Source: Undaria pinnatifida
Taxonomy: Eukaryota > Sar > Phaeophyceae > Laminariales > Alariaceae
Direction: 5' to 3'
Assembly: GCA_012845835.1 (NCBI GenBank)
Contig: JABAKD010000014.1
Span: 10,883,219 to 10,947,218 of the forward strand
DNA: 64,000 nt
Shown here: positions 12,501 through 22,597 of the stretch, in pieces
Layout: each line of letters opens with the position of its first letter
Numbering within the stretch: the stretch's first letter is position 1
The notes under the pieces: model-generated
Seen by the model: only the letters and a program-made list of their open reading frames with translations
What the model was told of the DNA's origin: nothing
Databases searched by the model: none
Position numbers and translations under genes: made by a program

Positions 12501-13005
12501 TTAAATCTGTCGGGTTGTCAATCCCAACTTGTGAGATGACCACCCAAAACAGGAGGGTTGACGCCAGAGAAATGCTTATTACCTATCAGCCCACTATCGC
12601 GGGGAGACAGACCCAGCACCTCAAACCCGAGGCTGACCAACGACCCGCAGCCGCGGGGAGGCCCTTCATCACCTCACAGACCCTCCACGACTGATGACGC
12701 TGAAAGAACCGAAATGAATGTGCGCGATGATGTCAGAGCAAGCAACAGTATCCGTTTTACTATTATGAAAATCAAATGGTGGGAAACCCGGGGATTTATC
12801 AAAGATGTCCCCTGGTGACCACAGACCCGCCCCAAAGCGAACCCACGGACCCAAAGGGACTTGGGGACCAAGACAAAAACAGACAGGGACAACTGGAGAC
12901 CATCCACGAAAAAAACACAACACGAAAAAGGCATAAAAGTAGAAACCACAAATCAGCGTAATCCATGTCGACAAAAAGTCTTACCGATGCCATACTGATA
13001 CGGTG
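12501..13005 (+). repeat. R1 dispersed repeat, copy 1
   Basis: R1 is a modular repeat found at least seven times in the window. This copy has block A (CAATCCCAACTTGTGAGATG...), block B (GACCCGCAGCC...), core C (a GCAAGCAGCAGTATCCGTTT-like stretch, here with CAACAG), block D (GATGTCCCCTGGTGACCACAG...) and tail E2 (GAGACCATCCACGAAAAAAA... to ATCCATGTCGAC). The same order with tail E2 recurs at 46817-47430. On the minus strand the C-D part keeps a frame containing FDFHxxKTDT and ACSDIIAH. The class of element is unknown. Confidence 0.75.
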
Positions 13006-13300
13006 GTTTGGCGAGCTACCTTGGTTCTGACTCACCTTGCTACTTGGAAGTTCGTAGTGTTCAGTGATCAGACTTCAGTTGTACCGTTGGTTCCTCCCGA
13101 CTTGCAATCAATCCATCAGATTGATCCGAGACTTCAGACTGCGAGCGAAGTCAAATCGTTCAGTCTCACAAGCGTGAGATCAAAGACAACAGTTGACGCG
13201 GATGCACATGCATACACGCGAGTAAACAACAGTGTTCATGCACACATGTAAACAGTGGTTTGCCATTGGCCCAATGGTCACGTTTTAACTTCACTTTTTG

Positions 13301-14227
13301 TCATGGAGGTATTTAGAGGCTGAGCCGCGAGGTACAGCTACAACAACGGGCTAACTTCCAGCGGTGCTGCTCTGCATTACCTTCTTGGAAGGCGTTATTG
13401 CCACACTTACCGTTTCGAATTTAATTCGCCGCCCCGACAAAACGTCTTTCCCAGCCCACAGAACTACCCGTCCCTGTTCTGCGCCCGATTAAGCCACGAC
13501 CGTAAAGCCACGGATATGACCCACCGTACTTTCATGGAGGTGTTTAGAGGCTGAGCCGCGAGGTACAGCTACAACAACAGGCTAACTTCCAGCGGTGCTG
13601 CCCTGCATTACCTTCTTGGGAGGCGTTATTGCCACACTGACGGTTTCGAATTTAATTCGCCGCCCCGACAAAACGTCTTTCCCAGCCCACAGAACTACCC
13701 GTCCCTGTTCTGCGCCCGATTAAGCCACGACCGTAAAGCCACGGATATGTCCCACCGTACTTTCATGGAGGTGTTTAGAGGCTGAGCCGCGAGGTACAGC
13801 TACAACAACAGGCTAACTTCCAGCGGTGCTGCTCTGCATTACCTTCTTGGAAGGCGTTATTGCCACACTGACGGTTTTGAATTTAATTCGCCGCCCCGAC
13901 AAAACGTCTTTCCCAGCCCACAGAACTACCCGTCCCTGTTCTGCGCCCGATTAAGCCACGACCGTAAAGCCACGGACATGACCCACCGTACTTTCATGGG
14001 AGGTGTTTAGAGGCTGAGCCGCGAGGTACAGCTACAACAACAGGCTAACTTCCAGCGGTGCTGCCCTGCATTACCTTCTTGGAAGGCGTTATTGCCACAC
14101 TGACGGTTTTGAATTTAATTCGCCGCCCCGACAAAACGTCTTTCCCAGCCCACAGAACTACCCGTCCCTGTTCTGCGCCCGATTAAGCCACGACCGTAAA
14201 GCCACGGACATGACCCACCGTACTTTT
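13301..14227 (+). repeat. Four-copy 231-bp satellite array
   Basis: Units start at 13301, 13532, 13763 and 13994, each with TCATGG(G)AGGT and ending in CCACCGTACTTT. The copies are nearly identical: I see only a handful of substitutions and one inserted G in copy 4. Period 231 would preserve a frame, but all three forward frames hit stops early (for example TGA after GAGGC), so it is probably not coding. Near-identity suggests recent amplification or gene conversion. Confidence 0.9.
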
Positions 14228-14640
14228 ATGTCCCACGTCATCCCGCCGCCGTAACCCCCCCTAAGTCCGGTGCGGTCCTTCAGAACTTGAAAGAATGCGG
14301 CCCCGGTTGACGGAATGAAATGTTCTCACGCTGGCCGCTGCAACATCCTTCCTTCCAAGTCTGGTATGACCGCCCAGAGCTTAAAAAAGTGCGGCTTCGG
14401 TCAGTGGAACATTTAGTATTGCCCTCCCAAAGCCAGACCTGCCGCCTGAGCACAAGGTTTATGCTGAGGTATCGAATCCTCTCCAGATTCCGCTCCATCC
14501 AGAAAATCCAGCTCAAGTTGAAGTCGCCAATTCTTTTCCTTGTTGACCTCTTGACGATTCAGCAGCTCCTGGCAGTCACAATTTCGATGTCTCACTCGCC
14601 AATACGTGTTGCTGAAGTCGTACACGTCCCATAGCTAGCT
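14228..14640. other. Unidentified; short direct repeat and open minus frame
   Basis: Two related segments of about 65 bp (14282-14345 and 14376-14440) share an A(A/G)CTT-AAA-TGCGGC-CGGT-GGAA pattern. The minus strand is open from 14625 to 14413, with a start-like MYDFSNTYWRVRH, but I do not recognise a family. Confidence 0.35.
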
Positions 14641-14969
14641 CCGCCGCTTGAGAAAAATGGTTTCGGCAGGACACCAGCTCCTTCTTTCTCCGTTAAGGTT
14701 CTTGACTAGTACAGTCTCTTCCAGTCTCCATAAGAATACGACTCCCACTCATTAATGTTTGTTGCTATATACAACCAACAAAATATATGTTTGCGAGTGC
14801 GTCAGTTGACTCTCACCGACTTTGTAACAGGTTTTCCGTGGCTCTCCCCTCGTCACGTATTAGCTAGCGTTGTGTTCAGGAGCAAACTATCATAATCATT
14901 CACGTCTCCAGCGCGCACGCTCGCAAATACGTTATTTCCTTTTTTCTTTTCCGGAAAAAAACAGAAATA

Positions 14970-15043
14970 TGAAGTCGGTGGGATTCGAACCCACGACATA
15001 TCTTTTGTTGGTTATACAAAACTGCCCACTGACCTACGTAGTC
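14970..15043 (-). other. tRNA-Val(AAC)-like sequence with rearranged 5' acceptor
   Basis: On the minus strand the 3' half is tRNA-like and intact: a perfect 5-bp T stem (GTGGG/CCCAC) around TTCGAAT, an anticodon arm TTTGT-ATAACCA-ACAAA giving anticodon AAC, and a 3' acceptor strand CGACTTC followed by A. The 5' acceptor strand that should pair (GAAGTCG) is absent and replaced by ACTACG. The D-arm-like segment ACGTAGGTCAG is repeated just upstream (15050-15070). A functional tRNA is unlikely; a tRNA-derived repeat or pseudogene is more likely. Confidence 0.5.
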
Positions 15044-15540
15044 AACTACCCCCTGACCTACGTAGTCACAGTGCGTAGTGCTATATAACCAACAACCTTG
15101 CTCATTGAAGTCGTACACCTCCACAGCCAGTGATAAATAAATCCTCAGCTTCCACCTTGGTTCCGATCGGGTGCGATCTGAGCGTTTTTTTCTCCCCGGC
15201 GCCGCCGCCGCCGCAACACCCCCCCAACCGGGCGCATCGTGAGCGTCGAAGCCAAACGGGCATCCCGTTCATAATTCGGTAACAACCCGTGCATCTTTCT
15301 CCTCCGCCCGTCGGGGTCGGTTCAATGTTGCAACGCGCTTCCTTCAGCACTGTCAATCTTGGACGGCGATGAGAAGAACGACGGTCCCGATCTTCGCATT
15401 TTTTCCAAACAACAGCATTCGACCAGCCGACGGTTCAGACCAAAAATATAATATTCACACAATCGTAAAAGGGTAGATTAAGGCTGTCTAACATTATTGC
15501 TCCTAAGACGTATCGCATACACAGAAATTTCACTCTAGAA
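15044..15540. other. No gene recognised; GCC-rich patch
   Basis: A (GCC)n/(CCG)n patch lies at about 15199-15216. One open minus frame (15102-15356) is driven by this low-complexity GGC/glycine run and has no family resemblance. Confidence 0.4.
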
Positions 15541-15549
15541 GCAAATTCC

Positions 15550-15765
15550 CGAGCAGGCGCTCACCTTCACCTAGCTGTAGAAACATACCTGGTAACACGA
15601 CAAGTGCATACCTTTACACCGTTGAAGTGCTACCATCAAATCTACTTGTAACATTCGGGGCAGATGCTTACCTCATCTCGCGACCAGCAGCGATGGACCA
15701 CGTGCTCACCTCACATTTCAACTGAATGCCGCCGGGATTACACAAAGGCGCTCACCTTTGCCATC
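15550..15765 (-). repeat. Array of GTGAGC donor-like motifs, locus 1
   Basis: The word TGCTCACCT or a close variant (GCTCACCTT, GCTTACCTC) recurs at about 15556, 15605, 15665, 15703 and 15749. On the minus strand each reads AGGTGAGC or AGGTAAGC, like a 5' splice-site consensus. A second array with the same motif occurs at 19396-19720, and the two loci also share a CAACTGAAT segment. The motifs sit in degenerate tandem units of about 45-60 bp. Confidence 0.5.
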
Positions 15766-15967
15766 ATAGAAATTAGATGAAAGATAGCCCTTCAACACTA
15801 AACACAGAACACATAAAGTCAATGTAAGCGCCTCCATGCCAGTATGGAACGACCATTCGTGTACACCCTGTACATTTATAATGTCGATAAAATCACGTCA
15901 AAATACATCAGATACACTCGTCAACGGAAACCTACACCATTAGCTTCTACACGAGGAAGTGGAACCT

Positions 15968-16368
15968 TTAGACACCTGGGCCAGGCAGAGTATATTGACC
16001 AGAGATTGCCCCATCTTGGCCAGACGGGGGCTAGTCAGCACCATTTAGGTGCTATAGACACTCCTAGGCCAGGTAAGGTCTATCGACCAGAGGTTGTCCC
16101 CCCTTTGACGAAAGGGGGGCTGGTAAGCACCCCTTAGGTGTTAGGAAAGGAGAGAGAAGTTGGTGTATTAGCTCCGAACCCAAGAAAACAAGATGTATTA
16201 GCCCCGAATCGCCATATCAAAATCCAGAAGAGGATAAGTAGAAACTCCTACTGTCTTCGGATCTAAATAACGTTCACACACCACATCAGATCCTTATCAC
16301 CACCAAGAAGATCAACTGTCGTGTCTTACCAACAACACTACACACTCTCTGGTGCTCCACTGTCCACA
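15968..16368 (-). repeat. Gypsy-family LTR with partial duplicated start
   Basis: 16052-16368 is an LTR of the same family as gypsy A (from TATAGACACTCC to TGTCCACA). It is preceded at 15968-16051 by a second copy of the first 80 bp or so. The orientation matches minus-strand elements. No internal coding region is attached except the 3' non-coding region that follows. Confidence 0.7.
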
Positions 16369-16990
16369 ATACCCCCAAAAGCGCGTTCCTACTCAAAGTA
16401 GTTCATGAACAAGCTTTGATCGAGATTGAGCACCAGCTACACAAAACCATCCAAGAAACATACATGTCGTTTTTGAATGGTAAACGACAACATACATCTA
16501 GATACCATACCCAATGATTACAAATCATGAAACATTCCAATACTTCACAAAACCATTCATACACGATCACCAGGCACAAATCATTCATTAAAATATACCT
16601 GGTAGCAATCTCATCAATAAATACTACCAGGTTCATTAATTCGTATATATTTTCGCAAGCAAACTTTACAAAACATACTTGTATAAGTGGCAAGTAAACG
16701 CAAATCCATATAAAACCTGCAGACCAAAAGATAAACATTGTAAAAACCCGTTTACGACTATACGAATAGTATCATCCGCTTTCGTCCACATTTATACCAC
16801 AGACTCATGAACTCAGCAAATGAATACCGAAAAAACATTCCAGGACGATCGTCGCTCAAGTCACGCGAACACTGCAGAGAAATCACAGCATGATACCACA
16901 TTACTGCTTCAGCTTTGTCCTTACAAGCATTTTACTGACATAAAACGAACATGCATCACGCATTCATCAAGCCTCGCTTGTCTGGAGACA
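16369..16990 (-). mobile_element. Gypsy 3' non-coding region remnant
   Basis: Alignable to 20706-21245 of gypsy A (GCGCGTTCCTACTCAAAGTA and on to ATACCACATT-CTTCAG), including the segment just before the chromodomain end. Homology stops at about 16930. The open minus frame here (16403-16738) is absent from the sister copies, so I do not call it a gene. Confidence 0.65.
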
Positions 16991-18580
16991 AAAAACAGCA
17001 GCGATACATGAGCATACTCATTGTACTACGACAGGACAAGACAATCGTATCATGCGCCCAAAAATAGATAGCACCAATGACCCTACAAAAATAATAATAC
17101 AAAAATATACAATAAATACAATATCTACTCGTACACAAAACAAGCACATATTATGTGTCGCTATACGGCAAACTTGAACGTCGGGTTCTGTTGCTTGTTG
17201 GTTAACCCCTGAGTAGTTTCCTTCGACTGGAAAGGTTCCTAAATTTTTCATTAGGAATGCATCGGAATGCACATAGCGATAGGCTCTCATATTGCTCCTC
17301 TCTGTTTATCAGAAACAACACAACAAGTTTGCCTAAGAAACACGTTAATCCGTCAAACGCAATCAACGATTGGTTTTGTTCACACGACGCAAAGCACACA
17401 CTCTAGGCATACGTACATCTGCACTCACTGTGTGTTGAAATACACGCACTATTACGCGCATTCGGCAGTATAGGTTTTGCATCGCAAGGGACACGCCACA
17501 AAACCACACTCCCTCACTTCGATCTGCCGGTGAAAACGCCATGCTAATGCACATGAGTGGATAATCTTCGAACGCGAATTACGGTTTTATACGGTTTGGA
17601 GCACGAGCTCCTTCAGGCTGACTCGTATATATTCAGCGGGGAAAGCAAGTACCAGGTTCTTTGCGGCAATACGTGGACATCTTTGTTCTCGTGCAGAGGC
17701 CATCGGCGTGCACCACGCATTTGAAAACCCCCATTTTACTAAACCTTCATCAGCTACGACGAGATTCTCTCTCTATACAGAGGTTTGCAGCATGTAGCAT
17801 GTACTCGCAGCATAATGCATTAATTTTTGCGACGATATTATTCTGCTAGACACAAAAGCACTCAAACCAGATTGACACCAGTTGCAAACCACGAGTTGTA
17901 TTATGCTGCATACCGCTGTATGGGAAATCAACATGACACAAACCAAGACGGAGTATAATAATAACTTGAACAAGCACAGCACGAAGCACACTTGACCCTA
18001 TTAATAGCTCAAATATTCGACACGACAATGCACGCGGCAAAAACAGCAGCAGAATCTTCAAAAATCAAATCAAACTCACACCTTGAAAGCAAGAGGTGCG
18101 CGGGCTCCATGGTGGAAGCCAAGTCAGCACATAGCCTTCGCAAAACAAGAGCCAAGCTCTCAGCGCCTGGAAGCATTCGAGTTATCAACCACCCCCTTTC
18201 AGCGGCACTCCAGCTCCTCTTTTCCTGAAATACAAAGCGCAACCGCCTTCTCGAACGGCTGTATACAATTGTGATTTCCTCACTCCTCGCTCCGCCTCCC
18301 GAAGTGGATATCCTCGCGACGATCTAGAAGCCCAGCAGGGGAGATTGAAGCATCTCGCCGCGTTGCGCACAATCACACGCTTCGCACGTGATGCCGCGCC
18401 TTCCCCGTCGGAACGCGACGCGACAGCCCTTCGGCACCGCTGAATCACCGCATTTCGGTGTGTTCACCTCGCCAGCATGCCCCGCGAAAGCCTTGAGCCC
18501 TCGTGATCGGCGGGTGTGTATGCCGGCGTTGAACCTTCAGCGGATCAAATCGTGCCTATATTGCGAGATTGCATAGAATC
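16991..18580. other. No recognisable gene
   Basis: Only short frames without motifs. I see no strong repeat relation to the rest of the window. Confidence 0.45.
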
Positions 18581-18589
18581 AAGTCCATG

Positions 18590-19206
18590 AACCCGATTCG
18601 AACCTCGCCATCATCAGATGTGGAGCCTGCTGCTGCAGCCCCTCCACGTTGGGTGTTATGCTAGCACATCGCCTCTAGCGGTCCCTTGTACGACCACAGC
18701 AGACCTCGTTCGGAGTCCTCAGGCAAGGTGTGGACACCGCCCACCGCCCATCGGGTCAGATGGCATCCTGCCGAAACGCGGCCCAATCCAATTGTACCAG
18801 AAAAGCTGTCGCAATCGTACCAAAAAAATAAAACCCTGACTAACGTCGGTGTGTTCAACCTGAACTATCGATACTTACAGACACGCCTAGGCCAGGCAGG
18901 GTCTATCGATCAGAGATTGCCCCCCTTTGGAGGGGGGCTTGTCGGCCCCATTTATGTGCTAGGAAAGGGGAGAGAAGTTGTTGTATTATTAATAACTCCA
19001 GAACACAAGAAAGGGTACGGTCTAAACTTCATCCCCGAATCCCCATACCAGAATCCAGAAGAGGATAAGTAGAAACCCTGATGTCTTCAGATCTAAATGA
19101 CGTTCACACTCCACATCAGATCCTCAGCACTCAATCACCACCACGAAGATCAGCTGTCGTATCTCATCACCACCATTACACACTCTCTGGTGCTCTACTG
19201 TCTACA
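18590..19206 (-). mobile_element. Gypsy remnant: 5' LTR plus leader
   Basis: 18874-19206 is an LTR of the gypsy A family (ACAGACACGCC to TGTCTACA). At 18590-18640 a segment matches the leader just upstream of gypsy A gag (26205-26250: AACCCGAT, CATCAGCAGACGTGGAGCC-like). LTR followed at lower coordinates by leader is the order expected for a minus-strand element, so this looks like the 5' end of a deleted copy. Confidence 0.55.
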
Positions 19207-19395
19207 AACCGTTAACCCCCAAGTACACAAACTCAGTATCGGTGCATTCGTGTTATAATCTAAATATTACTTAGTACATAATACACCAATAAAGTCACGC
19301 CAAGTAATAATGTACACCACCACCCAACAGCTCCCCAGAAAGCCAAACTTTGAGGAAGGTGATTTCCCCATCTCTCCTGTTCAGTGGCAACAAGA

Positions 19396-19720
19396 CAAGT
19401 GCTCACCTTCACTGTCTGGAAGCTCCCACCGAACCTATGTTGATACACATCAGAGAGCTGCTCACCTTCAGCGTCTCGCTCAGCAGCGGCTGCAGCACGA
19501 GCTCACTTCACGTCTGAACCTAATATTGTACTGCTGGCATCTATTCCGAGAACAGCACAGAGAAGTGCTCACCTCACTACCCTCTCTATTCAGCGATAGC
19601 CTCACATGTGCTTACCTCTACTGCGTAGATGCTATCACTGAACCTATAAAAACACCCACAAGAGCTGCTTACCTCAGCTTCTCGTGCTCAACAGCGGTTT
19701 TATCACACGTGCTCGCCTCC
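19396..19720 (-). repeat. Array of GTGAGC donor-like motifs, locus 2
   Basis: TGCTCACCT(T/C) or close variants recur at about 19399, 19459, 19500, 19565, 19609, 19667 and 19709, in units of about 40-65 bp. The minus strand reads AGGTGAGC. It is related to the array at 15550-15765. A CAG-rich stretch (CAGCAGCGGCTGCAGCA) lies between units. The open plus frame over it (19310-19801) shows no known domain. Confidence 0.5.
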
Positions 19721-19882
19721 ACGGTTCAACTGAATACTGCTGAGATACTCTATAGATTAATTCATCTACATCGTCTATGCAGCCGGCCAGGTTGCTTATG
19801 ACGATTCCCGTGTTGGTGTCCTCGGTAGAGTTGAATGGCACTCGGCGTCGTGGTGCGATTCCTGCACAATATGCAAGGTCGT

Positions 19883-20366
19883 GTTGGGTAGGGTACTCTA
19901 CCTGAGTACCCGCGGGTATTTACCCGGGTATTTACCCTACCCAGCTCGAGGGTAGATTTGGTACTACTCTCGTACCCGTACCCAAATCCCGGGTGAATTT
20001 TGTACCACTCGTACCCTACCCAAATCCCGGGCAAGTGGGGTACTACTCTCCGTACCCTACCCCAAAAAGCGGGTAGATTTGGTACTACTCTCGGTACTCA
20101 ACCCAGACTATCCGTAGGCATTCGGGTATTTACCCGGTACCCGTGGGTAGGTTTTGGACTACTCTCGTACCCGTACCCAGATCCCGGGTAAGTTTGGTAC
20201 TATTTTCACGACCCTACGCAAATCCCGGGTAAGTTACGTATTACTCTCCGTACCCTACCCACAGTCGCGGGTAGGTTGGGTGCTACTCCCGGTACTATAC
20301 TCTACCCCACCTCGGGTGTATACCCGGGTATCTACCCGAGGTGGGGTAGACACCCTGGCACCTACC
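19883..20366. repeat. GGGTA/TACCC array flanking gypsy A
   Basis: Dense GGGTA, CGGGTA and TACCC motifs in both orientations, joined by semi-conserved spacers such as TTTGGTACTACTCTCGTACC. Both strands therefore carry G3 runs, and perfect short palindromes (TACCCGGGTA) are frequent. The array resumes at 26487 on the far side of gypsy A, showing that the element inserted into it. Confidence 0.8.
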
Positions 20367-20705
20367 TGTAGACACGCCTAAGCTAGGCAAGGTCTACTGA
20401 CCAGAAAGTATCCCCCCTTGGCCTGAGGGGGGCTGGTCATCACCATTCAGGTGGTAAGAAAGGAAAAGAGAAGTTGTTGTATTAGCTCCGAACCCAAGAA
20501 AACAAGCGATCTTAACTTCATCCCCGAATCCCTATATCGTAATCCAGAAGAGGATAAGTAGAAACCCCTACTACAGTAGTTGTCTTCAGATCTAGATAAC
20601 GTTCACACACCACATCAGATCCTTAACAGTCAATCACCACCAAGAAGATCAACTGTCGTGTCTTACCAACAACACTACACACTCTCTGGTGCTCCACTGT
20701 CCACA
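20367..20705 (-). repeat. Gypsy A 3' LTR (339 bp)
   Basis: Starts TGTAGACACG and ends TGTCCACA on the plus strand. Family members lie at 16052-16368, 18874-19206, 26308-26486, 35081-35413, 45153-45490 and in fragments. A conserved inner stretch AATCCAGAAGAGGATA(A/C)GTA is found in most copies. Confidence 0.85.
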
Positions 20706-21194
20706 ATACCCCCAAAAGCGCGTTCCTACTCAAAGTAGTTCATGAACAAGCTTTGATCAAAAGTGAGCACCAGCTACACAAAAACATCAAAGAAAACATA
20801 CATGACGTTTTTGAATGATAAACGACAACATACATCTAGATACCATACCCAATGATTACGAGTCATGAAACATTGCAATACTTCACAAAAACATGCACAC
20901 ACGATCACCAGGCACAAATCATGCATCAAAACATAGCAATATCACCAATAAATACTACCAGGTTCATTAATTCGTATATCTTTTCACACGCAAACTTTAC
21001 AAAACATACTTGTATAAGTGGCAAGACAAACGGAAACCCAAACAAACATCCGCCGACCAAAAGATAAACATCGTAAAAACCCTTTTTCGGCTACACGAAT
21101 ATTAATAGTATCATCCGCTTTCATCCACAATTATACCACAACTCATGCACTTAGCAAAACAATACCGTAGAAACATCCCAGAGCGATTTTTGCT

Positions 21195-21437
21195 CTAAAT
21201 CATGCGGAAACCGCAGAAGATTACAGCATAATACCACATTGCCGCTTCAGCTTCGTTCTCACTCCCTGTTTTAGTTTTAACTTTGCGCAATTCCGACTTC
21301 ACGAATTGAGGAGCCGCGCCCCATATCTTCGCTAAGTCCTCCCACGTATTCTCTTCAGTATCAAATCCAGCCCTCTCTACTTCCACCTCAAAGCCAGATC
21401 CTTCCTCCACAATCGCCAAATCCACGATTGCTGCCAT
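21195..21437 (-). pseudogene. Gypsy A chromodomain
   Basis: The frame contains EVEVERAGFDTEENTWEDLA, close to the chromodomain core (K-W-x-G-x(4)-N-T-W-E-x-L). In chromoviruses this domain sits at the integrase C terminus and steers integration to marked chromatin. A stop or frame break separates it from the integrase part (21479), so it is a relic here. The region is preserved in part in copy B (around 40083-40320). Confidence 0.75.
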
Positions 21438-21478
21438 CTCAAACTCTCCGTGCGTGAAAACATGTTGAAAAACCTCTT

Positions 21479-22588
21479 TTACTCAGCAGTGATCTCAAGA
21501 GCAGCATCCGGATAAAAACGCATCCGAGCAACATGAACGTCTCGGACTTCCCCAGATACAATATTCTGCACGCCATACACATGCGATCGTTGAGCGACCA
21601 GCACACGCCACGGCCCAGTCCACGTCATCAGCAATTTTGGCGTCGAGCAACTTCGCCGCACCCGAGCTACCAAAACATAATCACCAACACAAAAATTCGT
21701 CAAACTTCCCCGACTCGTGGCCACACGCTGCTTACCCCGATTCGCCTGCACCTTATCCAAGACCTCCTTGTGCAGCTGACTCTGCGCCGCAACCACGCTC
21801 TACACCTTCGCCCGAAGAGCCTTCTCGTCCAGCACATCCACCTGCCAATCCTGTCCGGTCGACGACGCCAACGTGGACAACGCTATGCGAGGCGTTCCAT
21901 TGAACATGACATGATACGGGGTAGAGCCGTCCCTTTCGCGAAACGCAGTGTTCAAGGCCCACTGAACCGCTGGTACAAACTCTACCCAATCCTGGGCGGT
22001 CCCCCGCTCTTCATGAATCATGGCCTTCAAGGTACGCACCACCTCACGCATCATCTGTTCGCTTGTACCATTAGACCAAGGCGAGTTCGCAACTGAAAAC
22101 CTCCTGTCAACACCAAGAGACTTCTCTAACGCAGCCATCATTTAATTCTTAGAATGGGAAGCAGTGTCACTCACCAACACCTCCGGAACCCCAATAATCT
22201 TACACCAGGTCAGGATATGCTGCGCTGTCAAACGGGCAGTGCATGCTTCCGTGGGCTCAAGCCAAACCCAATTGCTCATATCGTCCATCATGGCGAGGGT
22301 GTATCGGTACCCCTCGTCCTCATCCAGGCCATCGCCGCCCAACGGCCCGCTCGCTCCAACATGGAGACAGTCGAAGTGGACCACTTCGCCCGGCCTGGTG
22401 CCGTGCACCGTCTCCCCAAGCGGACGTGGCACTTTCTCCCCTGCTTTAGAATTCATGCAGTGGAGGCACTGCTTGACAAACTCGGCTACGTGCTCCTCCA
22501 TGCGAAACCAAGAGCAGTATTCCGGCAGCCGGTGCAGAGTAGCCACGGCACCCCGATGGCCAGCCTCCTTCATGTGAGCACAAACCAT
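21479..22588 (-). pseudogene. Gypsy A integrase
   Basis: Three adjoining minus frames make up one integrase. 22142-22588 carries the zinc-binding region (H in HMKEAGHRG, then CLHC) and the first two catalytic aspartates (HFDCL, VSDTAS). 21800-22141 carries the glutamate (NGTSEQMMREV) with the usual spacing. 21479-21796 is the C-terminal DNA-binding part with WTGPWRV, like the GPY/F module. The catalytic D-D-E is intact, but frame breaks at about 22141 and 21797 separate the pieces. Confidence 0.85.
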
Positions 22589-22597
22589 TAACCGTAC

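Noticed and set aside
13301-14227. 231-bp satellite as a coding repeat (77 codons per unit)
   Set aside because: All three forward frames meet stops within a unit and no long minus frame exists.
16403-16738. 111-residue hydrophobic minus ORF as a membrane protein gene
   Set aside because: It lies in the Gypsy 3' non-coding region, and the aligned sister copy at 20706-21080 does not keep the frame.
18575-18640. Primer-binding site for a Gypsy 5' LTR
   Set aside because: TGGCGAGGTTCGAATC looks tRNA-like on the minus strand, but the spacing from TGG to the T-arm motif is too short for complementarity to a tRNA 3' end, and it lies over 200 bp from the LTR.
19310-19801. 163-residue plus ORF as a host gene
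   Set aside because: It spans the donor-like motif array and has no domain or matching frame in the related locus at 15550-15765.
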